Source: a bacterium
GTDB lineage: Bacteria > Zixibacteria > MSB-5A5 > GN15 > FEB-12
Direction: 5' to 3'
Length of the DNA: 64,000 bases
Assembly: GCA_016708025.1 (NCBI GenBank)
Contig: JADJGQ010000001.1
Location: forward strand, 310,001-374,000
In this document: positions 40,514 through 48,843 of the stretch, one piece after another
Layout: the number at the start of each line of letters is the position of its first letter
How positions within the stretch are numbered: the stretch's first letter is position 1
The notes under the pieces: model-generated
What the model was told of the DNA's origin: nothing
Seen by the model: the letters and a program-made list of their open reading frames with translations, nothing else
The model's database searches: none
Translations under genes and position numbers: made by a program

Positions 40514-43500
40514 TCATTTGACTGGCGGTCGTGGAAGGCCATACTCGGCCAGGAATGCCTCGACCTGGTAGCCGAGTCGGTCGGCCCATGTTGTCAGGTC
40601 AGAAGCGGCGGTTCCGGCATGCGCCATCAGGTCGATCGGTTGCGGCTGTAGTTCGCGCAGACCGGCGAGAGTGGCGATCAGGAAGGTCGAAATGAGTCGG
40701 TCAAACTGCTCGCGGTTAAACCAGTGTGCTTCCTGGTAGCGGTTAACCCGGAGGAATTCAGACGCGGCATCGGTGTCAAACAGCCGTTGCAGGGATGGAC
40801 CGAGCGGTTTTTGAACAGTAGGCTGCAGCAATTCGGGGAAAGCGATCAACATCCAGACGAGGAGGGCATTGTCGCGTGAGCCGCGGAGATCGCCGGTCCG
40901 TTTTTCGAGGACACGGGTGACGGCGGGGACTATTCGCCATTCGTTCATGCGCTGCAGGGCGATGGCATCCTGGCGGCCTTCGGGCAGGCCCACTCGCAGG
41001 AGATGATAAAGCACAGACCAGCAGACGAGCGCATCATCGGAGACATTGGTGATCTGTTCGGATGGCGGAGCATCGGACTCCGGTTCGAGCTCAACCGTCG
41101 TGATCTCATCGGCAAGATCATCATCGGGAGGCGCGACCCATTCCAGTTTCGCCTGGAGCTGTTTGAATATCCTGAGATCATCAGTCCCGGATTGCAGGTA
41201 TTGGTCAAGTGTGGTAAGAGCATTCTGCAGACCGGAGGCGACATCGGCCAGTGCCTGATCGTAATCATCGGTATCGAGCAGATCCAGCGATGTGTGGAGA
41301 AGTGACTCAAGAGGAGTGAGGATTGGCTCCAGTTTCATCTCGTAGTGAGCTTCGTCAATATTGGGGACGCCGCCGCCGTCGAGGCGTCGCTCCATCTCCG
41401 CCCAGGAACCATCGGAGTCGTGCATTTCTCGCCAGTCAATGAAGGCATGGAACTGATAGGCATGGAGGCGGGTCCAGAAGCCGTCGTGCTGAAGGCGCCG
41501 TCCATTGCGAATATATTCCAGTCCGGTGGCGTGGTCGCGGAAGAGGTAGTAGTGACTGCCATCGGTATTCAGATCCAGAGCATCGGCGAGATTGCGTCGC
41601 ACTATATGAGTTTCTTCTCCCTGTCCGACGTTTATTTCAGAAGAGGTGTGGATGGTGCCATTAGTGGAGGAGTAGGCGTTGTTATAGAGAATCAACGCGC
41701 GCTCACCGAACGCACGGTTGGTGAATGCGTAGACGTTTTCGTCGACCCATCCATCGGGGTGAACGAAGTCAAAAAAGGCAAAGTTGGCGGCGCCACTAAA
41801 CAGATAACGCTTGTGCATCAGGGGGAAGATCTGTTGTTGGTGGCGACGGACCATTTCTTCATCGACATGCTCATCCCAATAGGCGCGGCGGTATTCCATA
41901 CCGTACTTTTCGGTGAAGCCTTCGATCTGACCGTGGCCGAACATTGGCAGTCCGGGCATCGTGACCATCAGCATCGCAACGCCGAAGTATTTATCGCCGC
42001 GACCGAATTGCTCGACAGCGGTTCGTTCATCGGGATTATTCATGAAGTTGACAAATCGCTTGATCACTTCGGGGCTGAAGGTGAGGACGTTTTTGACGGT
42101 TTGTCGGTAGTTGGCGTTCTCTTCCATCTTCAGCATGTTCATGAAGGCGGAGTTGTAGACGCGGTGCATGCCGAGCGTGCGAACAAAGTAACCTTCCATC
42201 AGCCAAAAGGCCTCGGCCAGAAGAAGCGTATCCGGGACCTCTGCGGCCACGCGGTCGACCACCTGACGCCAGAATTCCTCGGGAAACACAGCATCAAAAT
42301 CGGTGCGGGTCATACCATGTTCAGCGCGTGAGGGGATGGCGCCACCATCGCCGGGTTGCGGAAACCAGAGACGTTGATAATGTTTTTTGGCGAGGGTCAT
42401 GGCGGCATCAAAGCGGATGATCGGGAAATGGCGGGCGACATGGAGGATCGTCTGAATGACCGCCTCGCGAACATCGGGAATCATGAAATTGAGTTGGGCG
42501 GTGTCGTTCCAGGGCATGCTGGTGCCATCGTTGCCGTGGTAGATGTAGCGGACATCGCCAGTCCAATTGTCGGTGCGCTTGAAGACGACTGCGGCGTCGG
42601 TATGATTCCAGTAACCATCTTCGATCTGGATGGTCACACGCGGGTCCCAGGAGAGATTAGCGCCGGTGAAGCGGTAGGCGGGGAAGGGGGGATAATTCAG
42701 TTGCATGAACCAATCGGGGTGTTCTATACTCCATCGAGAGTATATGCCCATGTGGTTCGGGACCATATCGGAGGCGAGGCGAATGCCGCGCTGCCAGGCC
42801 CGCTGACGCAGTTGGTCATAGGCGGAATCGCCTCCCAAGTCTGCGGCGATCGTATAATCATAGAGAGAATAGGCCGAAGAAACGGCTTCCGGGTTGCCCA
42901 TAATTCGCTTGATCTGTTGTGAAGCTGGTGAGCGTTCCCAGACGCCGATCAACCAGAGCGCGGTGAAGCCGAATCTGGCGAGGCGATCGAGTTCTTCATC
43001 GGGAATATCGCTGAGCAAATGAATGTCGCGGCCGTAACGTTTGGAGAGCTGGTCAAGCCAGACGTAGGTAGATTTGGCGATCATGACGACATTGGACATC
43101 CAGTCAGCATCGGGGCTGAAGCGTGCCGGTTCGGGATAGCCGAAGCTGTCGCGATATTCCTGTCCCCAGAACTCCATGACAGGGACCGGGCCGCCGGTAG
43201 GCGGCAGGCGGAAAGCGGCCTGTTCTCGAAGGATGTCTGTGGCGAGGAGCGTACGTTCGACCAATTCGACGGGCAAAAAGCGTGACCAATAGGTACGTAT
43301 AAACTCCAGCTGGCCCTCCAATGAAAACGGCGAGGCCAGCATAGGGGCGCGCAGGCAATCGAACAGAGGCAGTCCGACCGGGTCAACAGTCGGTTGAGTA
43401 GCGAAAAACTGCTCCAACCGGGTGATCAGCGGCATGTACGGGACTTGTTGCCGAAGCGGCTGGTCATCGTACAGCGGACGGAACGGCAGAAAGGCGGGAT

Positions 43501-44005
43501 TCTCCATCGATAGTTCGAGGAGGATCATCTCGCCGACGGAGACTTCAAGATGGTCGACCTTGTCGCTGATGGTCCCCAGATATTCTGACTCGTTCTGGCT
43601 ACCGGCCAAAACCGACGGCGGCGGAAAAAGTTGGACGAATTTGGGCGGCGGAAGCTCTACTATCTCGCTGGAGCCGAGCGAGCGGGCATGGGAGAGCCCC
43701 TGTCCGAGTATCTTGGGATGCTGCTCATGGCAGAAGAGCATCAGGACATATCTGAGAATATCGGTAATGGTAGCGGCAGTGATCAGATCACCGGGCCGGA
43801 TCGGGATCGTGCCGGAAGGGAAATTGAGCAGCTGATCGTTGAATTTAGCGGCGATCAGCCGGAGGGCCGCCGGTGGGGACTGAATCGGTGCCGACTCCGG
43901 GGCGACCATGGCGCGGAGATGGAGGCGGTCGATGGTCTGTCGGGAGATCGGGATCCCGAGAGGGAAGTAGTGATGGAGGCGACGATCTATGAACAGTTCG
44001 GACAT
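40514..44005 (-). CDS. Large GH13-like alpha-amylase family protein
   Basis: 1163 residues, no signal peptide. A novel-looking N-terminal region (1-300) leads to a catalytic barrel. Region I is DMVPNHMG (D414). Region II is IIRFDAA with R531 and nucleophile D533. Region III is LLLAEAF with acid/base E598. Region IV is FVNFMNNPDERT with D659, where the usual NHD is NPD. GHGQIEGF and the beta-sandwich-like part (VYAFTNRAFGERALILYNN) follow. The C-terminal 300 residues are helical. All three catalytic carboxylates are kept, so it could cleave or transfer alpha-glucans; the N-P-D change is unusual. Family number within GH13 uncertain. Confidence 0.8.
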   Translation of the reverse strand: MSELFIDRRLHHYFPLGIPISRQTIDRLHLRAMVAPESAPIQSPPAALRLIAAKFNDQLLNFPSGTIPIRPGDLITAATITDILRYVLMLFCHEQHPKILGQGLSHARSLGSSEIVELPPPKFVQLFPPPSVLAGSQNESEYLGTISDKVDHLEVSVGEMILLELSMENPAFLPFRPLYDDQPLRQQVPYMPLITRLEQFFATQPTVDPVGLPLFDCLRAPMLASPFSLEGQLEFIRTYWSRFLPVELVERTLLATDILREQAAFRLPPTGGPVPVMEFWGQEYRDSFGYPEPARFSPDADWMSNVVMIAKSTYVWLDQLSKRYGRDIHLLSDIPDEELDRLARFGFTALWLIGVWERSPASQQIKRIMGNPEAVSSAYSLYDYTIAADLGGDSAYDQLRQRAWQRGIRLASDMVPNHMGIYSRWSIEHPDWFMQLNYPPFPAYRFTGANLSWDPRVTIQIEDGYWNHTDAAVVFKRTDNWTGDVRYIYHGNDGTSMPWNDTAQLNFMIPDVREAVIQTILHVARHFPIIRFDAAMTLAKKHYQRLWFPQPGDGGAIPSRAEHGMTRTDFDAVFPEEFWRQVVDRVAAEVPDTLLLAEAFWLMEGYFVRTLGMHRVYNSAFMNMLKMEENANYRQTVKNVLTFSPEVIKRFVNFMNNPDERTAVEQFGRGDKYFGVAMLMVTMPGLPMFGHGQIEGFTEKYGMEYRRAYWDEHVDEEMVRRHQQQIFPLMHKRYLFSGAANFAFFDFVHPDGWVDENVYAFTNRAFGERALILYNNAYSSTNGTIHTSSEINVGQGEETHIVRRNLADALDLNTDGSHYYLFRDHATGLEYIRNGRRLQHDGFWTRLHAYQFHAFIDWREMHDSDGSWAEMERRLDGGGVPNIDEAHYEMKLEPILTPLESLLHTSLDLLDTDDYDQALADVASGLQNALTTLDQYLQSGTDDLRIFKQLQAKLEWVAPPDDDLADEITTVELEPESDAPPSEQITNVSDDALVCWSVLYHLLRVGLPEGRQDAIALQRMNEWRIVPAVTRVLEKRTGDLRGSRDNALLVWMLIAFPELLQPTVQKPLGPSLQRLFDTDAASEFLRVNRYQEAHWFNREQFDRLISTFLIATLAGLRELQPQPIDLMAHAGTAASDLTTWADRLGYQVEAFLAEYGLPRPPVK

Positions 44006-44309
44006 ACGTGACTCACTCTTTCAGACTCCCGGCATATTGAGACGGGGGCAATGGAACAACATGATTCAGACTACATAGATAGGGAGACAGGCCATGAGAC
44101 GCAATCTTTTGTATCGACTTGCTGTGCATTTCCTGCACAGGCGGCGGAGGGAAGATCCAGTGCAGTTTTCATCCGGAATCTGGGCAAAGCGCCTAATGAA
44201 TACCAGTATCTCCCCGATATTTGGTAAGAAAGCTATGGTAACGCTGAATCACAGGATCCAGCCAGGCTGGGGCGATGTATTGCCCGGCCTGCCTGCAAAG
44301 GGGATGTAC
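44006..44309. other. Leader of the yfiR-like gene, hairpin-rich
   Basis: No gene is supported in this gap; an in-frame extension from 44094 exists but no ribosome site. Hairpins include TGTGCATTTCCTGCACA, ACCA..TGGT (44202-44225) and CCAGCC-A-GGCTGG near 44260. The word GGGCAAAGCGCCTAATG (44182-44198) is faintly like the GEMM (c-di-GMP) core but the rest does not fit. It may be a structured 5' leader; the AAAGGGG ribosome site is at 44297-44303. Confidence 0.4.
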
Positions 44310-44849
44310 ATGCGCGGTCGTTGGCTAGTTGTGGGGCTATTGGTTTGGGCGATGCTGGTCGGTCCGGTCAGCCAGGTCGCAGTCGCAGCGGATGCTTCGG
44401 AAAAGGCGGATTTTGTCGCCAAACTGATCGATTTCGTGGAGTGGCCGGCGGGAAAAGGGACAGATGCATCGGGCAGTGTAGTGATCGCCTGCGTGGGTGA
44501 TTCACCGGTGATAGCGTCGCTGAAAGATGCGGCCGCCAGGAAATCGGCGGAGGGGATGAAAGTGACGGTTAAAACGGTCGCGGCGGGCGATCCGTTGGCC
44601 GGGAGCCAGATGGTTTTTATCGGCGCATGCGACAAAGCCGAGCTGGCAAAAGTATTGAAAGCGGCTGCCGGACAGCCGGTGTTGACGGTTAGCAATTGCA
44701 CCAAGTTCGCGCAATTCGGCGTGATGGTAAATATTCTGGATGATTCTGATGGGGGCGCGAAAGTCAAGTTTGAGGTAAACACCATTACGGTCAAAGAGGC
44801 TGGGTTGAAGATCGGCGCACAACTGTTGAAGTTGGCGACGGTGATCTAA
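44310..44849 (+). CDS. YfiR family periplasmic protein (DUF4154)
   Basis: 179 residues from ATG 44310 (AAAGGGG six bases upstream). Signal peptide RWLVVGLLVWAMLVGPVSQVAVAA. The mature part has the YfiR/DUF4154 pattern: KLIDFVEWP, SVVIACVGDSPV, SQMVFIGACDKAELAKVLKAA, GQPVLTVSNCTKFAQFGVMVNIL and KFEVNTITVKEAGLKIGAQLLKLA. YfiR represses the diguanylate cyclase YfiN (TpbB) through its periplasmic CHASE8 domain in Pseudomonas. The next gene 38 bases on encodes a chemoreceptor with a similar periplasmic domain, so the partner here may be that receptor. Cys residues are compatible with redox sensing. Confidence 0.85.
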   Translation: MRGRWLVVGLLVWAMLVGPVSQVAVAADASEKADFVAKLIDFVEWPAGKGTDASGSVVIACVGDSPVIASLKDAAARKSAEGMKVTVKTVAAGDPLAGSQMVFIGACDKAELAKVLKAAAGQPVLTVSNCTKFAQFGVMVNILDDSDGGAKVKFEVNTITVKEAGLKIGAQLLKLATVI

Positions 44850-44887
44850 ACCTTTGGGCAGTTCCTCGACGACCAGAGGCAGGAGAG

Positions 44888-46543
44888 ATGCGCAAACTCC
44901 GCGACTACTCGATCAGGGCTAAGCTGACATTCATGATCATGCTGACCAGTATCAGCGCTCTGCTGATCGCCAGCACGGTATTTGTGTTCAACGATCGTTC
45001 GACTTTCAAGCAGGGGATGGTCGACAACCTGACTGTTCTGGCGACGGTGTTGGCGAACAACAGCGCGGCGGCGGTCAGTTTTGAGGACCAGGAAGCCGGG
45101 AACGAGGTTCTTGGCGCTCTTTCCTCGGACGAACACATTACTTCAGCGCAGATCGTACTTGGTACGGGCGCCACGTTTGCGCAGTATTTACGAGCCGAAG
45201 CCAAGTTGCCTGCTTTGCAGGTAGCGGGATTGGCGGATGGCGCACGATTTGATGCAGAGCATCTTTACGTTACCAAAGTCATTTCCGCGAAAGGGAAGCC
45301 ACTTGGATACCTGGTGATCCAGTCGGATCTGACGGCATTGGCCCAGCGACTCCGCTGGTTCGCGGGGGTCTCTTTCCTGATCGCGCTGGCGATCGGCGCC
45401 TTGTCGATCGGTATCGTCGTGATCTTCCAGCGGATGATCTCAAAGCCGATCGTCCATCTGGCGGAAGCGGCCAACGGGATCGCGGTCGGCGATATCAATC
45501 AGCAGATGGAGTTTGAATCAGGAGATGAGATCGGCAAGCTGTATGCCGCGTTCAGGAATCTCCGGTCGTATATCCATGACCTATCGGCCGCGGCGGAGCG
45601 GATCGCCGCAAATGACCTGACTGTGGTGGTGACGCCGAAATCTGAGAAAGATGTGTTGAGCCATTCGTTCCGGTTGATGGTGGTCAGCCTGACCAAGATG
45701 GTGGGACAACTTCGTTCAAGCGCCACGGAGATGGTTTCGGCGGCGACGCAGATCTCGGCCTCGGCCTCGCAGATGCTTAGCGGGGCACGCGAGCAGGCGC
45801 AGCAGATCCAGGGGGTATCTTCCTCGATCGAAGAGATCAGTCATACGATCATGGCATCGGCAGAGAATGTACAGGAAGCGACCTCGGCCTCGCGCGCGGC
45901 CAGCGAAACGGCTGGTTCAGGCGGACGTCTGGTGGACGATACGATACGCGGAATGGAAAAGATCGAAGCGGTGGTACGGGAGTCGGCCAAAACGATCTCT
46001 AAGCTGAGCCAGTCATCGCAACAGATAGGTCAGATCGTCAACGTGATCAATGATATTGCGGACCAGACCAATTTGCTGGCGCTGAATGCGGCGATCGAAG
46101 CGGCGCGCGCCGGCGAGCAAGGACGTGGATTCGCGGTAGTGGCGGATGAAGTACGCAAACTGGCTGAACGGACCGGCAAGGCGACCGGTGAGATCGTTCA
46201 GATGGTACGCTCTATCCAGGATGAGACGGTTGAGGCGGTTGAATCGGTCAAGACTGGCTTGCAGGATGTTGACAAGGGACGCGAACTGGCGAATCGTGCC
46301 GGTGCAAACCTGCAGGAGATCGTTAATATGACCCATCAGGTGATGGGGATGATCCAGCAGATCGCGCTGGCGGCGAATGAACAATCGACGGCGGCAGAAG
46401 GGATCTCCCGTCATATTGGCGATATATCGGCAGTGACGAAAGAGACGGCGGCGGGCGCGGAGCAGTCATCAGCGGCCGCGGCACAGTTGAGCCGCCAGGC
46501 GGAGTCATTGCAGACGATGGTGGAGCAGTTCAAGCTGGCGTAA
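44888..46543 (+). CDS. Methyl-accepting chemotaxis protein with CHASE8-like sensor
   Basis: 551 residues. TM1 about 13-34, periplasmic domain 35-155, TM2 157-180, HAMP 181-235, then the coiled coil with the MCP hairpin tip (QIVNVINDIADQTNLLALNAAIEAARAGEQGRGFAVVADEVRKLAERT). The periplasmic part has FKQGMVDNLTVLATVLANNSAAAVSFEDQEAGNEVL, the pattern of CHASE8 domains as in YfiN. Such domains are partners of YfiR. The receptor signals to CheA/CheW, which are not in this window. Co-transcribed with the YfiR gene (38-base gap). Terminator at 46576. Confidence 0.9.
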   Translation: MRKLRDYSIRAKLTFMIMLTSISALLIASTVFVFNDRSTFKQGMVDNLTVLATVLANNSAAAVSFEDQEAGNEVLGALSSDEHITSAQIVLGTGATFAQYLRAEAKLPALQVAGLADGARFDAEHLYVTKVISAKGKPLGYLVIQSDLTALAQRLRWFAGVSFLIALAIGALSIGIVVIFQRMISKPIVHLAEAANGIAVGDINQQMEFESGDEIGKLYAAFRNLRSYIHDLSAAAERIAANDLTVVVTPKSEKDVLSHSFRLMVVSLTKMVGQLRSSATEMVSAATQISASASQMLSGAREQAQQIQGVSSSIEEISHTIMASAENVQEATSASRAASETAGSGGRLVDDTIRGMEKIEAVVRESAKTISKLSQSSQQIGQIVNVINDIADQTNLLALNAAIEAARAGEQGRGFAVVADEVRKLAERTGKATGEIVQMVRSIQDETVEAVESVKTGLQDVDKGRELANRAGANLQEIVNMTHQVMGMIQQIALAANEQSTAAEGISRHIGDISAVTKETAAGAEQSSAAAAQLSRQAESLQTMVEQFKLA

Positions 46544-46575
46544 GTTCTCGACACGATAGAGAATCAGAAAAGACA

Positions 46576-46611
46576 ACGGACGTTGCATTCGGCAACGTCC
46601 GTTTTTGTTTT
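46576..46611 (+). terminator. Terminator of the chemoreceptor gene
   Basis: ACGGACGTTGC (46576-46586) and GCAACGTCCGT (46592-46602) form an 11-bp perfect stem with a five-base loop, then TTTTTGTTTTAT. The facing gene ends at 46639, so it may work in both directions. Confidence 0.9.
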
Positions 46612-46638
46612 ATCCCACTCGGCGACGGGAAGCCTGCG

Positions 46639-48321
46639 TCACGGGCAGGGGGGGAGCGTCACCGCGCCGGGCGGGGAGAGGAGATACGAAATGAGCATGG
46701 AGAGATCGGTCAGGTCGATCGGGCCGGTCGTATTGATATTGGCCTCGCTAAGGCAGTCCAGTTCCGGCCGTGGGGTGATGACCATATAATAGATCAGGAC
46801 GCTCAGGTCGGAGAGATCTACGCCGCCATTGAGGTCAACATTCCCGGTGGTACCTTCGCAACAGGAGACCTTGCCGCTGACAATGGTCAGCAGAGGATTG
46901 GCGACGGTGGTGTCGTTGTGATAGATCCTCGCGGTATCGAGGAGGTTACCGACGGCGCTGGGGTTCCAGAGGATCTGGATCGAGTCGACATATGGTTTCT
47001 CGGGGATAGTCAGCGGCAGCGATGTCAGGTTGTATAGCTCTACATTCGAGGTATGGCCAAAGCGGATCGAGTCGATCCGCACCGGACCATAGCCATCCTT
47101 GCCGACGAGAATCCAGGGGAGGCTGAAACTGCCGGTGGGGACAGTCCCCATGTCAAGAGAGTCGGTGATCATATTGGTGTATGGGGAGGTGTAGGTTGGG
47201 AGGATGGCTCCGCCGAGTCCGCCATACGCCCCTTTGTCGTTCAGTAGTGAACCAAGTGCCGGCCAGAGCGCGTTGCCGGGATTGCCGAGATCTTCTCGGT
47301 CGTCGTACATCGGATCGGGGTCGCCGGAATCTATTCCGGGTGAGCCGGGGAGGAGGAAGAAGTTGCTGTCAGCGAAGAGCGGGATTTCATCGATATTGCC
47401 GGTTCCGGCATAGCCTCCCTGAATATTGTTAAACCAGATGGTGGTACTTTGAGCGCCACTGACCCAGAGCTGAGCGGGAGTTCCGCTGTTGCCGCGAATG
47501 ATGTTGTTGTGAATGTCGATCTCGGAGTTGCTGACAGAGAGCCCGCCCCCGGTGTTGGTTGTGCTGTTGGCGATGATGGTGTTGTTTTCCACCAGGGTAG
47601 TGGCGAGAGAGCCGTTGTTCCAGATCCAGAGTCCGGCTCCGCCGAAATCAGTTCCGCCCGAGTTACGCCAGACGACATTATTGCGGAAGATGACCGGGGC
47701 ATGGAAGGAGACCAAAGCGCCACCGTAATGTGCCTGATTGAAGGCAAAGAGATTTCCTTCGATCACCGGACGGGCTCCAGACTGAAAGCCGACGCGCATG
47801 CCGCCACCGCCGCAGGAGGTAACACCAGGTCCGCGGAGGATGGAGCGATTATTGATGATCAGGTTATTTTTGATACGTGGGCTGGCGCCCTCGATGAGAA
47901 TGCCGCCTCCTTCGCGATAGACCAGATTATCTGAAATGTCCCGCCATTTGGTGCCGGTGCCACCGGTTATGGTGAATCCTGTCACAACCATGCTCGTATC
48001 CTGAAGTCCGGCAATGATGATGACTGAGCCGGTATCGGCAAAGGTCGGGCTGCTGCCATCCAGAACGGTATTCCAAATATCCATCGGGTCACCCGAGAAC
48101 AGGTATTGGCTGGCGAGGACTATTCGTTTTGAGCGGAGGTTGACATTGGCGTAGTGATGTCCCGGGGCAACTAAGATGGTATCGCCGTTTACTGAAGCGT
48201 CGATAGCCGACTGGAGGGTGGGGTGGTCGGCCGGGAAATGGATGATGGCTGCGTTAGCCATACTTCCAAGGGATACCAAGGCCAGAACCAACAACAGGAT
48301 GAGGGGGCGGACATTTTTCAT
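46639..48321 (-). CDS. Secreted parallel beta-helix protein with C-terminal dockerin-like module
   Basis: 560 residues. Signal peptide PLILLLVLALVSLGSMANA. Residues 25-330 form a right-handed beta-helix of the pectate-lyase/NosD kind (TLQSAIDASVNGDTILVAPG, GGGILIEGASPRIKNNLIINN, TTLVENNTIIANS). A choice-of-anchor-like sandwich follows. The last 80 residues have CCEGTTGNVDLNGGVDLSDLSVLIYYM and a second unit ANINTTGPIDLTDLSMLISYLL, two Ca-binding dockerin-like repeats. The same C-terminal module closes the gene at 48844. Probably a surface carbohydrate-binding or -cleaving protein; no catalytic site can be named. Confidence 0.85.
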   Translation of the reverse strand: MKNVRPLILLLVLALVSLGSMANAAIIHFPADHPTLQSAIDASVNGDTILVAPGHHYANVNLRSKRIVLASQYLFSGDPMDIWNTVLDGSSPTFADTGSVIIIAGLQDTSMVVTGFTITGGTGTKWRDISDNLVYREGGGILIEGASPRIKNNLIINNRSILRGPGVTSCGGGGMRVGFQSGARPVIEGNLFAFNQAHYGGALVSFHAPVIFRNNVVWRNSGGTDFGGAGLWIWNNGSLATTLVENNTIIANSTTNTGGGLSVSNSEIDIHNNIIRGNSGTPAQLWVSGAQSTTIWFNNIQGGYAGTGNIDEIPLFADSNFFLLPGSPGIDSGDPDPMYDDREDLGNPGNALWPALGSLLNDKGAYGGLGGAILPTYTSPYTNMITDSLDMGTVPTGSFSLPWILVGKDGYGPVRIDSIRFGHTSNVELYNLTSLPLTIPEKPYVDSIQILWNPSAVGNLLDTARIYHNDTTVANPLLTIVSGKVSCCEGTTGNVDLNGGVDLSDLSVLIYYMVITPRPELDCLSEANINTTGPIDLTDLSMLISYLLSPPGAVTLPPCP

Positions 48322-48465
48322 AAGATGTTTCCTTTACATCTACTCGTACGCGACTAAGAGGGTTGTTGGCAGGATAAGCGTGTTCGGAGGAAAACGAAAT
48401 GCGCTTGCAGTGAGTTGTCTGGAAAATGCCGCGAACGGCAAAGTCGAAGTGGCGGGCGAAAAGCT

Positions 48466-48525
48466 GCGGTGGGGAGACCCGGGGTACGCTAACCGAGTCT
48501 CCCTAATTGGACCCTCACACACCGC
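48466..48525 (-). other. Strong compound hairpin upstream of the beta-helix gene
   Basis: On the minus strand GCGGTG and CACCGC close an outer stem, and GGGAGACTCGG pairs with CCGGGTCTCCC inside with one mismatch around TTAGCGTACC. It sits about 145 bases ahead of the gene at 48321 on the same strand. It could be a leader RNA, but I do not recognise a riboswitch class. The rest of 48322-48650 has no supported gene. Confidence 0.45.
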
Positions 48526-48650
48526 ATGTCTTCAAAAAGTAGTTTACTCAACAGGCCATTCAGGGACGGGATCGGCCCGAAACGTTGTCCGGATGAACCC
48601 TGTCCTCGTCGATATACGGAAGGGTCGGCGGGAAAGGTTCGCCAAAAGCG

Positions 48651-48680
48651 AAAAAAATAGGTAAGTGCTTACATTTTTTT
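48651..48680. repeat. Extended palindrome with A- and T-runs
   Basis: AAAAAAAT (48651-48658), two bases, GTAAGTGCTTAC (48661-48672), then ATTTTTTT (48673-48680). The arms are mirror-paired over about 28 of 30 bases with only a two-base centre, which disfavours an RNA hairpin and suits a DNA-binding site or a bidirectional weak terminator. Confidence 0.45.
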
Positions 48681-48765
48681 GAGGATAAACGGGGAAACGT
48701 GGAGAGACCCACTCCCGCATAGACAGGGACGCAGTGGCGGTATAATACGTGCAAAGAAATTTTGA

Positions 48766-48803
48766 TAAAAAATGGGGTCGGCAGATAAAACTGCCGGCCC
48801 CGT
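48766..48803 (-). terminator. Terminator of the FG-GAP gene
   Basis: On the minus strand GGGG-CGGCAG pairs with CTGCCG-CCCC around TTTTAT, followed by ATTTTTTAT. It begins about 40 bases past the stop at 48844. Confidence 0.85.
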
Positions 48804-48843
48804 GTCCAAACTGCCGTTCATAAGCATATCTCTCTAAGGCGGT

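Noticed and set aside
44182..44198. A c-di-GMP (GEMM) riboswitch core in the YfiR leader
   Set aside because: Only a short word is similar; the flanking stems, tetraloop and receptor expected for GEMM could not be found.
48176..48664. A 162-codon plus-strand frame upstream of the secreted genes
   Set aside because: No ribosome site, and it overlaps the start of the minus-strand beta-helix gene and the hairpin region. Composition is not protein-like.
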